A DNA stretch of 64,000 nt, taken from positions 124,001-188,000 of the forward strand of contig NOKP01000017.1 in assembly GCA_002682825.1 (NCBI GenBank), read 5' to 3'. The first letter of the stretch is position 1. Each line of letters starts with the position of its first letter. Source of the DNA: Neonectria sp. B-13. Its lineage: Eukaryota > Ascomycota > Sordariomycetes > Hypocreales > Nectriaceae. Position numbers and translations under genes: made by a program. The notes under the pieces were generated by a model that did no database searches, had not been told where the DNA came from, and saw only the letters and a list, made by a program, of their open reading frames with translations. Positions 22,046 through 32,674 of the stretch are shown here, in pieces.

Positions 22046-23963
22046 ATGACCGCCTCGAAGAGTTGGCAGGCTATTGCAGCCGAGCACCGAGCCAAACAGC
22101 AGGAGGCAATTCCGGCGAAGTGGATTTTGGATGACAAGGAGCTAAGCAAATTGAAGAATGCCGGTGCCCCAACAGAGGGGCGACTTATCGAGCTAGATGT
22201 CGCTCGAAAGTCAGGGCTTCTGTCCGACAGGGAGCTCGACATCACCGAGAAATTCACCGCGACCGAGCTCTTGGCAAAGCTGGCAGTCAACGAAGTGAGC
22301 TCTGAGGTAGTAGTTGAAGCATTCTGCAAACGTGCCGGTCTTGCTCAGCAGTTGGTATGTACTTTGCTACATCGCTTCCGAAATGATGGAACTAACACCG
22401 CTAGACGTCATGCCTCACTGAAATCTTCTTTGAGGAGGGTCTAGAAAGGGCCCGATGGCTGGACAAGCAGTTGAAGGAGACTGGAAAACCAGTCGGGCCG
22501 CTGCATGGGTTGCCCATCAGCCTGAAGGTAAAGCTCCTTCGGAACAAGCCAGATCTAAGCTGACATGACAGGATTCATATGTCGTGGAAGGGAAACATGC
22601 GACTGTGGGATATATCGAGTTCTTGAAACGCCCTGTTCCAACTACCAGCTCGCCACTTGTGAATATGCTCATTGATGCTGGCGCAGTTTTATACTGCAAG
22701 ACCAACCTCCCCCAAACAATGATGGTAAGCTTACTCTAGCCCTCAACGCCGGTGCAAGTTTCTCACCTATCTTTAGACGGCCGACTCTGAGAACAACATA
22801 TTTGGACGAACCCTGAACCCTCACAACACCAAACTCACCGCCGGAGGCTCTACCGGAGGAGAAGGTGCCCTACTCTCGTTCAGAGGATCTGTTCTTGGTG
22901 TCGGAAGTGACATCGCCGGCTCTATTCGGATCCCTGCTCTCTGTTGTGGCATCTACGGCTTCAAGCCAACCGCAGACCGTGTGCCATTTTCCGGCCAGTC
23001 CGAATACCCTTTCCCAAAAACTACACTGCCAGGTGTCATTCCTGTAGGTGGGCCGATGGCCAACTCTGTCGACGACCTTGCCCTTTTTATGAGAGTTATC
23101 ATGGCACAACGGCCATGGCGATACGATTCCACCGTCGCGGACATCCCCTGGAGAACAACAGAGTCTACCAAGGATGGTCTGTTAGTTGTCGGCGTCTTGG
23201 CCGAGGATCCTGATTATCCACTACATCCCCCGGTGAAGCGAGCCCTGGAAACCGCGGCATCAGCACTTGAAAAGGCCGGCCATAAGATCGTGTATTTGTC
23301 GGCTGATCCCCTACGCAGCGCTGGGTTCGGTTCCAGGATTGGCTTCCAATATTTCAGCATGGTGGGCCCTGATCCCGAAGCCATCTCCAAGGAAGTCGGC
23401 GAACCGCTCGTGGCGTCTGTGGCAAGGCTTGTGCACCCATTTACCGATGGCAAGTTTCCGGTTTCGCCAGAACTCGACGTCCCGCGTCAGCTCTCTGATC
23501 TTAACGAAGTCTGTGCCTCCTACGTCGAGACGTGGAAGAATGTCTGGCTAGACAACGAGTTGGACGTTGTCTTGGCTCCGGGGGCGGCGACTACTGCCGT
23601 CCCACACGATACATACGGTAACCCAGTTTACACACTGATGTGGAACGTTCTCAACGTATGTTCTCTTGATTCAAAGATACCGGATCTTTCGCTGACATTT
23701 CTTACAGTACCCCGCCGGCATCATTCCCTACGGCAATGCGTCTAAGGACAAGGACCCTCATTTCCAGAAAGCCACGGCTCCCTTCGATGCTGATTGTACG
23801 TCATTTAATACAAGCTTTCCCTCATGCGTTTATACTAACAAGAATAGACGACCCAGAAGCTCTCCATGGGGCTCCTTGTGCACTCCAAATTATTGCACCG
23901 CGGTATCGGGACGAAGAGTGTCTGAGTGCGATGCGAATTATTGATAGGGATATCAGACTCTAG
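22046..23963 (+). CDS. Amidase (amidase-signature family, acetamidase-like)
   Basis: Six exons, 22046-22354, 22405-22527, 22572-22724, 22777-23655, 23708-23795 and 23848-23963, give 555 residues. It carries the full Ser-cisSer-Lys triad: Lys in GLPISLKDSYVV, the cis-Ser in GGSTGGEGALL, and the nucleophile in GSDIAGSIRIPA. VGGPMANSVDDLALFM and a C-terminal IDRDIR segment fit fungal acetamidase-like amidases, and the length matches them. Role: hydrolysis of short-chain or aromatic amides to acid plus ammonia for nitrogen or carbon use, in the cytosol. It starts at the ATG of MTASKSWQAIAAEHR; an upstream open stretch has no ATG. No regulator lies next to it. Confidence 0.92.
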
Positions 23964-25633
23964 GTAGTTTCCCTTCAAATCGTTGCTGGAGATAAACTGG
24001 GGAGAATTTCTGGATCACTTGTTAGGGTGATTGGGATAAACTAGATTACAAGCCAACCATATTCCTACTTGGAAGGTTTACGAAACACAACGACCTCCCA
24101 CGTTCTCCACTAGTGACCCTTTCCAACTGTGTTTGCAGCCTATAAGAGGTTTGCCACAGGAGTCAGCTATTATAAATCTTCCAGTGGCTTCTATTCAAGA
24201 TTCCCTCACACTTCTCTCACGTGCTTGAGAAGGTCTAGGTTTCTGACGGAGTGATCTGATTATTGCAATCTAGGGGTACATGTAACTGGAAGATTCTTGC
24301 CTCGTTAAGTCCTATGAAGAAAGAGATAATCCCGTTAATCTAGCTTCTCGGGGATAGTGAAGCTTGATTCAGTTAATAGTAGCGGACTTCACCGAGCTGA
24401 TAAGCTACGAAGTAGTCGGCTCACCCTAACTAAGTCTACCGTCTCACTCAGACCAAGCTAAGCGCCCATTTCCTTTATGCCATGTGGGCTTGAGCTTCGA
24501 GGCGTAATGCTTTTGACGGAGCAACTAATCAATCAGACACTTAAGAGCAAGGGCGGAGAAGGTTCTGTCTAGAACGTGTGACCTCACAGCAGCGAAGACC
24601 CGGTAAATGCTTGTTCTAGTATCGCCTCGTTTAGATTCCAGTTCTTGACGGTTTAACTTCAGCCTTATTCTAAGCAGAGGGATGCCGTTGGTCATTCTTC
24701 ACTGCTGACTGAACTCAGCTCTGTAATAGTTTCTGCGATAACTGCAGGTTTTCCTTAGTTATGTTGCGATGCTGAGCTCTGGCGCAGTTTAGTCTCCCTG
24801 GGGTCAGGTGCGGGCAAGCCATCTGAACCAAAGTGTTTGCTACTCTATCCTGATCCTCGGAGTTTTGAGTTAATTTAAGGATGCCGTTCAGCTCCAAAAC
24901 CACGGCTTGCACCCTTCTCATGCGCCGCTGTCTCGTTTCAGGGGGAGATGTTTCCCCCTAACAAAATTCCCCGACTCGTCTGGCTCGTGTTCCGATGCAA
25001 TTGTTAGATCAACTTTTAGCGCCAACGCCATCGCAGTGAACTTCCTCTCAATTGGGAATACTCTCACTGAGGCCGTTGCAGGCTATTCCATTTCCGGGCC
25101 TTTTCTCGTGGCGTTTTGCCTTTTCAATTCAACGGTTTCTCATGGCGCCTTATTGTTGCTCCATTCGGTGGGTGGGCGTTCGTTCCGGAACAACCGTTGT
25201 CAAGCCCCCGAAGAGTCTAGAAGACCGGATCGTCTGGAACTGACCCCTGTGGCCGTTAACTGTGGCGGCTACTCCGCGCTATTCCTCGTGGCATCAGATG
25301 GTGGCACTTTACTCTCGTGATATCGGGCTTCATTGAGGTAGACTTCATTGTTCGGACCAACGGTCCAGAGAGTCACCAGGCTGATTCGGAGGAAACTATT
25401 GATGGATATGGTGAGAGTTCAGTTTAGCTGAAGAAGAATAAAGAATGGGGGTCAACTTAATGCTTGGAAGATAAGAATATAAACGAGGATGAGACTCCTC
25501 TGTCAATCCAATTTGAACAACAGCTCAAACACATCCCATCAGCACAGCACATCTCAGCATCTCAACACCTCATCTCAACCAACTCATATAATACCCTTCC
25601 AACACCTTTCCACAACCCAACCAAATCTTCAAA
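23964..25633. other. Gene-free region
   Basis: No coding frame with codon bias or a recognised domain. A small hairpin (ggggga ... tccccc, 24941-24958) and a few open frames at 24715-25320 have no support. The last 160 bases carry the promoter and leader of the secreted-protein gene. Confidence 0.5.
25478..25483 (+). promoter_or_regulatory. TATA box for small secreted protein gene
   Basis: TATAAA lies 156 bases before the ATG at 25634. It is followed by a CA/TC-rich leader, as in highly expressed fungal genes. Confidence 0.5.
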
Positions 25634-26083
25634 ATGAAGTTCACCATTGCCCTCTCTGTCTTCGCGGCCGTTGCCGTCGCCTCTCCCACCGGCAACCCCA
25701 GCGACCCCAACGTGATCTTCGAGCGCACCGACGGGCCTAACAGAGTCTGTCAAAACAACTGCGGTCGATCCATCAACTCTGGCTTCAGGGGCCCCGCGGT
25801 CGCTGCTCAGCGCTCCGCTGACTGCAACTCGTTCTTGGCTGTCACCTCGACTCGCAGTGCTGTGTAAGCTGCTCCGCCTTCACCTACCTTGCTTCGGGCA
25901 TTCACTAACCTCCACAGGACTATCCATGAGACACACATTCTCCCTACCTACGCCGTTCCCACTTGCACCAACATTGCTGAGTACGTCGACGCATGTGCCT
26001 GCGTTGGCGCCACCGCCAGCGTCGTCTACGTCGACGCCCCCGTTGTCACTATCGTTGACTACGTCTACAAGGCGGCACAGTGA
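25634..26083 (+). CDS. Small secreted cysteine protein
   Basis: Two exons, 25634-25863 and 25918-26083 (54-base intron), give 131 residues. MKFTIALSVFAAVAVASPTG is a clear signal peptide. The mature part has VCQNNCGRSINSG, then ADCNSFLAVTSTR, PTYAVPTCTNIAEYV and ACACVGATASVVYV. I recognise this cysteine layout from a widespread fungal extracellular domain (CxxxCxR ... DCxSFL ... PTYAxxC ... CSCxG) found alone or at the N-terminus of adhesin-like proteins. Six cysteines can form three disulfides. It is probably cell-wall associated or secreted. It could act in host contact, but nothing in the sequence proves an effector role. Confidence 0.85.
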
Positions 26084-26518
26084 TGATATCAATCATGGAA
26101 CAGAAGTTTGGTTCTCAAAGAAATTCGGTCGATCAGGTGCTATTGGATAACGTGCAGGCACCGCAATAGATCTGCACCTGGATGATTACAGAATTTGAAC
26201 ACAACCAAGGCGTAAATTAGATCTTGTTAATACATTTCCCCCTACGGGGTTTCCCTTTCATCTTGACTTGTCTGCTCATTGAAAGGAAGTTGTCCATATT
26301 TCCCACCTATCTCACTCTCTAGGAATGCCAGTAGGCAACTAACACTTCTAGGATTTGTTCAGAGGTTCTAGAAGACATTGCAATTGATCTGCAAATTATC
26401 AAAGCTCCAGTCAGATATTCCATCTTTTGGAGCTTGCCGAAATCGTTGAAAGGCAACATAATTCTCTAATTATTCCACACTGATGTTCTATCTGTGGAAA
26501 TGTATAATAGGCAAGCGC
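26084..26518. other. Intergenic, shared 3' region of two convergent genes
   Basis: Between the secreted-protein gene (+) and the HisD-family gene (-). No gene is seen; it is AT-rich as expected for 3' ends. Confidence 0.5.
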
Positions 26519-27961
26519 TCAAATTTTGGAAGATGCCACGCTCTCTCTTCCCTTAGTTATCCAGTCAAACTCATCCTTCAAGTACAAGCTCGCCCGTAGA
26601 TCTCCAGACCTCGCATGGCCTTCGAATTGCTCAACCCTAGCCGCGCGGCCACAAAGCCGACCCAGCTTGCCGGTCTCTTCGGCAGAGCGGACTTCTTGGT
26701 ATGTTACCGTCCTAAGGAATTTTCCGACCCAAAGACCGCCGGTGTATCTTGAAGCGCCTCGAGTAGGAAGGACATGGTTAGTTCCGATGCACTGTGTTAA
26801 GGTTAGTTGCTGGTGATTATCCAAGCGTTGGACAGACTTACCTTGTCGCCATAAGAAACACAAGTCATAGGACCCAAGAACAAGGCGCCATAGTGTTGCA
26901 TCTTCTTCAGTGCTTCCCTTGGCTCTTTGGTGAGAATCTGAACATGTTCAGAGGCGAACTCGTCGGCGATTTGATACGCTTCATCTAAGGAATCTGCTAC
27001 GATCACTTCTCCGAGGTCTCCCCAAGACGCACTAGCAATTGGGGCAGTTACTAGGGTCTTGAGAAGCTCCCCGCAAAGCTCGATTGTCCTCTTCCCGACC
27101 TCGGTAGACGTGGTAATGAGGATGGCAGGACTGTCAGGTCCGTGTTCGGCCTGAGATAGCAGATCAGTGGCGACCATGAACGGATCCGCCGTCTCGTCAG
27201 CGACGACAAGAACCTCTGTTGGCCCGGCAAAGAGATCAATGCCAATCTCGCCGTACAGCTGTCGCTTTGCCTCGGCCACAAAGGCGTTTCCGGGACCGGC
27301 GATGAAGTCCACCTTGCGGATTGTCTCAGTGCCAACGGCCATGGCTGCGACGGCTTGGATACCGCCGAGGATGAAGATCTCGTCAGCACCTGCGAGATGC
27401 ATCGCAGCTACGGTCGCGTTGGGGATCTTGCCCGCTGCCGGAGGAGTGCAGCCGATGACATTCTTGACTCCGGCGACCTTGGCCGTGAGAATGGTCATGT
27501 GCGCCGAGGCAAGCAGAGCGTAACGTCCTCCGGGAATGTACCTGTCGTCAATAATAAGCATCATGGTCGAGAAGTGAAGAAGCAGATCGTTCTTACGCGC
27601 CAACAGACTCAATGGGGTTGTTTCTCTGTCCCAAGATGACGCCTGGTGCCATTTCAAGCTCGAAATCCTTGAGGGACTCCTTTTGCGCCACAGCAAACTT
27701 CCTGACATTGGCTTGAACAGTCTTGATGTCGTCGATGACCTGGGCGGAGACTTGAGAGATTGCATGTTGGATTTCTGACTCGGACAACTTGAACGACTGA
27801 GGCGACCACTTGTCAAACTTCTCGCTGTATTGACGAACTGCAGCATCTCCCTCGCTGCGGATTGTGTCAATGACACCCTTGACGATGGTGGGCACATCAG
27901 CTGACGAGCCGCTGGCGGGCTTGACAGGGGGGGTGGCCTTTTTCAGATAAGTGCGAGGCAT
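26519..27961 (-). CDS. Stand-alone histidinol-dehydrogenase-family enzyme
   Basis: Three exons on the minus strand, 27961-27597, 27541-26842 and 26791-26519, give 445 residues, the size of bacterial HisD. The NAD-site glycines (AGPGNAFVAEAKRQLYG) and GPTEVLVVAD are present. So are the zinc and catalytic residues in QAEHGPDSPA, the Glu-His pair in FASEHVQI, the Asp of GDK ahead of IGTNHVLPT, and the late His in FEGHARS. In ascomycetes histidine synthesis normally uses a trifunctional HIS4 protein; a separate copy is therefore probably not biosynthetic. The family also contains sulfopropanediol 3-dehydrogenase (HpsN), whose GDK...IGTNH...RYTGGLWVGKF stretch, as I remember it, resembles this protein. 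It sits beside an SDR and an MFS gene on the same strand. Likely a zinc/NAD alcohol dehydrogenase oxidising a polar alcohol to an acid; substrate open. Confidence 0.9.
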
Positions 27962-28357
27962 TGTCAATGTGTGTGTGAGTGAAGGAGTCGATGAGAGGCT
28001 TGGTGAATAAGTGGAGAGTGGTTGTCGGTGTTGTTCTATTGCCGTATAGATCAGTCTATATAAGATACTGCGTCTTGATCGACTCGCGTGCATCGGACAG
28101 CTGACTGCTAGAGGATTACCAAGACCACCTGTCAGTGGCCACACGCTCACACTGACGAATGCCGGAAGACTACCCGGTCGGGTCTGGAGATGGTCCCGGG
28201 CCAAGTGGGGGAGGAGTCTGGAGTTACAACAGAGAGGCCGGAGAGTGGAGGGCCAAAACAAGACGGATGTAATTGTACTAATTATTTTGTTCATGTTACG
28301 GATACTACTTGCAATAATGCAGCCCGTAAACCCGGCATAACCAATCCATCTAACTCT
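27962..28357. other. Promoter of HisD-family gene
   Basis: About 400 bases between the HisD-family gene start and the SDR gene stop. A TATATA-like stretch at 28057-28063 lies about 95 bases upstream of the HisD-family ATG. No other gene seen. Confidence 0.45.
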
Positions 28358-29158
28358 CTAGTCGACGTACAAGCCGCCGTTAACAAAAAGGTGTGTCCCG
28401 TTCACCCACCCGGCCCGCTCCTCGCAGAGGAATGCCACGGCATATGCCACCTCGTCCGGCTTGCCCATCCGCTTGCCGGCTGGCGTCGCATCGATGGTCG
28501 GCTGCAGCATCTTCATGGCCTCCTCGCCGGCGGCCAGGAATCCTTCCGTCATGGTTGGCCCGGGCGACACGGCGTTGACCGTGCATCCGTACTTGGGCGG
28601 GAGCTCCTTGGCCCACACGCGCGTGAACGAGTCGATCATGCCCTTGGTCCCGGCGTAGATGGTCTGCAACGGAGGCGGGCCGCGGGCACTCACGGAGCAG
28701 ATGTTGACAATGCGTCCGCTGCCGCGCGTGAGGTGCGGGAGGACGCTTTGCGTCAGGAGAAAGGGCCCGCGGCCATTGAGGTTTACCAGCGAATCCCAGT
28801 GCTCCAGGGTCTGTTCTTCAAACGGCAGGTTGACTGCGAGAGCGGCGCTGTTGACAAGGATGTCTACATGGCCGAAACCCCGGACCGCGGCGTCGACCAG
28901 CGTCTTTGGGCCTTCCACCGTGCCCATGTCCGCACAGACTGCGATACACTTGGTCGGCATCTTAGATGCTGCCAGCTCAGCCTCGGCAGACAGCGAAGCA
29001 AAGGGATAGTTGATGACAGTGACGGCGCCGCGTGAGGCCAACTCCTTTGCAATGGCGAGGCCGATGCCGCTGTTGCTCCCGGACACGATGGCTACCTTGC
29101 CGGTCAGCGTCTGGGACACTGCGGGTGACAGGACGGCAGGGTCCATGACGGTGGCCAT
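28358..29158 (-). CDS. Short-chain dehydrogenase/reductase
   Basis: Single exon, 266 residues. GKVAIVSGSNSGIGLAIAKE carries the cofactor motif (GxxxGIG) and VDILVNSAA matches the NAG-type motif. The Ser of NICSVSARG and YAGTKG supply the catalytic Ser-Tyr-Lys. AVSPGPTMTEGF and LFVNGGLYVD close a classical SDR. An N-terminal extension of about 18 residues precedes the fold. NAD or NADP preference cannot be fixed; no acidic residue follows the second strand clearly (INYPFAS), which leans to NADP. It lies 400 bases upstream of the HisD-family gene and in the same direction. An alcohol-to-ketone step acting with that enzyme is plausible. Confidence 0.93.
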   Translation of the reverse strand: MATVMDPAVLSPAVSQTLTGKVAIVSGSNSGIGLAIAKELASRGAVTVINYPFASLSAEAELAASKMPTKCIAVCADMGTVEGPKTLVDAAVRGFGHVDILVNSAALAVNLPFEEQTLEHWDSLVNLNGRGPFLLTQSVLPHLTRGSGRIVNICSVSARGPPPLQTIYAGTKGMIDSFTRVWAKELPPKYGCTVNAVSPGPTMTEGFLAAGEEAMKMLQPTIDATPAGKRMGKPDEVAYAVAFLCEERAGWVNGTHLFVNGGLYVD

Positions 29159-29964
29159 TGAGTTGACTTGATCCGGTGGATGTTTGTTGTTGGTGTTGAT
29201 GGGATGTGGGGTGCCGACTTGAGTAGTTGTCTAATCGTAGATGGTGCAAATTAGATGGCTCTTTATATTACGCTTGAAGTCTAGTAGAAATCACCTTACA
29301 GCGAGCGTGTACCTGCTGTATGGTGTTGACGCGGCACTTGGTGGCCCTGTAGAGAGTGGACGGTCCATGTTCTCGGCCCGCCAAGCTTGGTGTAATTCTG
29401 GGGCCGGGATTGCGGGGGATGAAGCATCTCCTGGCTTCCCCCGCATCTCGGATCGTGGGCCACATCCCGTGGACCAATCCAACCTGTGGATTCCGGGTGG
29501 AGAGGATGGTTGAGCCATGTGAGCCTTTCAAGCAAGCAGCTTGTGAGGTGCAGTGCACCATGTGATCAAATTGATGTTGTGGACCGTCCTGTCTTGATAT
29601 TCGCCTTCCATCAATTATGACTGCCAGTCGTGGTCTAGTCGTGTTCAGCTCGTTTTTGACCTGAACAAACCGTAAACCCATAGAAGCCCCTCAAGGCTAG
29701 GACTGGGCGATGCAACGCATGTCACTCCCCAAACGGAATAACTCATATCTCTCTAGTCATGCATGCATCAAATATCTCAACCCATCGTGTTTTCGCATTT
29801 GGTCAAGATCATTAAAGAGCCATTGGCTGAATTTGGATAAAACAAGTCAATGCTTGTCTACCTCTGTTATACTGAAACTAAATCTCCACAGAGATGAATG
29901 ACATGCGACAGTATGGCTGGAACTAGCAGCGTACAAAACCATCTCCCGAATCCAACACCACGCC
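29159..29964. other. Intergenic region with SDR promoter
   Basis: No gene seen. It contains the SDR promoter (TATA at 29261-29267 on the minus strand) and the 3' region of the MFS gene. Confidence 0.5.
29261..29267 (-). promoter_or_regulatory. TATA box for SDR gene
   Basis: On the minus strand TATAAAG lies about 105 bases before the SDR start codon at 29158. Confidence 0.5.
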
Positions 29965-31842
29965 TCATTCGCCAACCTCGCGGTCGACGTTCCAGTGCAC
30001 CAGCCTCTCAATAAAGCCCCATTTCCAAGTAGCGTGCCTGATACGCTTGCCAAAGAAGTAGAAGACGATCCAGAACGAAATCACTGCCCCCGAGATAGCG
30101 GCCATGGTGCCAAACGCAGCTTCGTAACCACTCTTGGCGATCCACGGGTTGGTATAAAACGACAGAAGAAAGCCGAATGCAGCTGTTGGTAGAGAAACAC
30201 GTGGTCAGCAAAATGCTACTAGATTTATCCCGTGAGCGGAACTTACACTTGAAGGCAAACTGCGAAACCGTGACTTCACCAGCTACCGGGCGATAGGCGT
30301 CGATGGTATAGACAAGGCTGATGTTGGTAGCCTGGACGATGGAAAAGTTGACTATAGCGCACAGAGTTAGCCGTGTCACGAATTACGCCCGCGGAGATAA
30401 GGATACTCACGAAGACCCAGTCCAATGGTCGGGACCATCCAGTGCAACTCCTTTCCAATACCCACCCCATAAAGCACAAGAGCTAGCGGACCCGTAACCA
30501 TAGATATAATCATGGCAGGAAGACGCATCTCGGGCTCTCTGATGCCCCCGTTCCTCTTGGTAAAGTAATCGGCAACCATGTCGCCCAGGTGGCCGCCAAA
30601 GAAGACGCCGATCAACGAGCTGATGAGTGAGGCGGTGAAGCAAAGTCCAGCCTGATACGGTTGAAAGCCATAGATTGTCTGGAAAGCACTGGAGAAGTTG
30701 GAGGTGATGGCCACGAGGAAGCCAATGGTGACGGACATGACCAGAGTTGCCCAGAGCACGGGGGGAAGAGCCAGAAGAATGACCGGCCGGATGAGGAGCT
30801 TCAGGAGGCTCTCATTTGTGTACGAACCAGAGAAGATGCGCAGCTGCTGGACGAACGTGTGCTTCTTGGGTAGGACATTGGGTGTCGAGGGAGCCACTTC
30901 CGAGTAGGCAACCTCTGCATCCTCGCTATCCTTGACAGCAGCTGTGGAGCGATCCTCAGAACAGTCCTGCTCCTCTCTAGCCATGGAAGCTGCACGTCGA
31001 TACTGGGTCTCAGGAAGAGTGAAGAAGATCAGGATGGTGCAAGCTCCGATCAACGCCGTCGAGATGTAGTAGATGTAGCGCCAGTGCAGGTGGATGGTGA
31101 TGAGGCCGGCGATGATGATGCCACCGCCAACACCTGCTGAGAGCGAAGCAGTGTAGAGACTGTAAGGAAAGATGGTTAGTCATAGCCAATCAGGTTGGAA
31201 GGGTAAAAGAAACTTACGCCATGATGGTGCCTCTCTCGTGTAGGAAGAAGATGTCGGAGATAGTCAACGGAGCCAGGCATTCGGCTGCACCATTCGCAAA
31301 ACCCATAAGAATGCGAGCAGCCAGAACGCTTCCATATGATGTTGGTGCACCGGCCCATCCGGCAGTGGCAGTATACAGGGCAAAGGTGAAGATGTATAGC
31401 GGGCGTCGACCGAACTTGATCATGATGGGCATCCATATCAAATTCCCCATTCCCTGGAGGAGGGCAGTGGTGGTGAAGAAGTACGCCACCTTGGCGATGC
31501 TTCCACTGAGTCCTAGATCTGAGTCGCCGAAGAAGTCCATGGCGATTTCGACGATTGCGACGGAAGGTCCTGCGGCTAGGAAGTTGCTGAGGAAGATGGT
31601 GACGGAGACCAGGGCGGCGATGTACAGGCGATAGGCCTTGGACCTGAACACGGCATCGGGTTAGATGAATTGGAGGACTGTTTGGTTAGGAGGAGAGAAT
31701 CATACCAATTGAGAGGGTCATTGGGGTCGTTTGTAGGTGTCGGGATGAGGATGATTTCATTGGTCTCATGGTGGCGGAGCTGGACGTTGCCCAGAGTCTC
31801 CCTCTTGGGGATCTTTTCCGCGTCGAAGTCGGTGGCGGACAT
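29965..31842 (-). CDS. MFS transporter in the HisD/SDR cluster
   Basis: Five exons on the minus strand, 31842-31706, 31643-31218, 31159-30411, 30351-30247 and 30182-29965, give 544 residues. NDPLNWSKAYRLYIAALVS begins the first membrane segment; the NDPxNW motif is typical of fungal DHA1-like MFS proteins. KFGRRPLYIFTFALY is the signature loop. A charged loop (QYRRAASMAREEQDCSED) separates the halves. KRNGGIREPEMRLPA and TIDAYRPVAGEVTVSQFAFK mark the second half. Direction and substrate cannot be read, but the position next to two dehydrogenases suggests import of their substrate. It is similar in build to the MFS gene at 18721-20653, perhaps an old duplicate. Confidence 0.88.
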
Positions 31843-32674
31843 TGTCGACTCGAGTGAGGTGCTGTTTGCCAGCGATCAAGGGGGGGATGGGATGTGTTTT
31901 TTCCTGAATTGAGGCGATCAGGCTAGGAAGATAAGATCGAGATCAAGATCAGGATGAGGGAACGGAAAGGAGATTCGGTGAGGATTATGTAGACGGCCAG
32001 AGAGACAAAAACGATGGAGTCTTGTAATGCTGGAGAAAGCCAGATGGCTTGGGAGGCGCTCTCTCTCCCCGGCCGGCCACCTCGTTTCGTCTTGGCTTGC
32101 AGGCGGAGGCGACAGGGGGTTGAGGCTGCAACTCCGCCAGCGTGACAACCGCGAGCCGGATATTGGACGCGATGTGGCCGCCCGACGCATCCGAGGGGAG
32201 AAACATGGCTGGTTTTAGAGCGGAATATGGAGGGAACTAGCTTGGAATCGCACTTATGCTGGCGGGCAAGTGGAGGAGGGGGGCCCGTTTTCCCCATTTT
32301 CCCCACGGGGTTTGAAGGCGCTCGGGAGCGGCCACCCCAGATTCCATCTGAGTCTCCATCTGAGTCTGCACTGCCTGCGTCTTTATTTGTTCGTGTCTTG
32401 ACTCACGACGGATACATCTCGGACTCTTCTCCATCTGCATGTCCAATCTGCCCACTTCTCTCTCTCCGGTGCTCCGGCTCTGCTTTCCCCCCCCGCTTGT
32501 ACGACTTGTACCCACTGCTCAAAGCTGCTTAAAGAGACGGGCGGTCAATCCAAGTGTCTCACTCTCTTCGTTCCCTCAAGCAGTCTGATTCGTCGCTGGA
32601 TCATCTCCCAAGTCTCTGGCAGTCTAAGTGAAGCCAAGCTAGTTTTCTTCTCCGCATACATCAACACTCACATC
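31843..32674. other. Divergent promoter region, MFS gene and BBE oxidase gene
   Basis: An 830-base intergenic region shared by divergent genes. Purine- and pyrimidine-rich runs and poly-C tracts (32275-32310, 32484-32500) are present. Open frames on both strands here are not supported. This layout is a good candidate for co-regulation. Confidence 0.5.

Noticed and set aside
24941..24958. Small GC hairpin (six-base stem)
   Set aside because: Too short and isolated to call a terminator or element end in a fungal genome.
24715..25320. Open frames in the region after the amidase gene, considered as a degraded transposon
   Set aside because: No transposase, integrase or terminal repeat could be recognised.
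28190..29035. Long plus-strand open frame opposite the SDR gene
   Set aside because: Shadow of the SDR coding sequence; no family motif.
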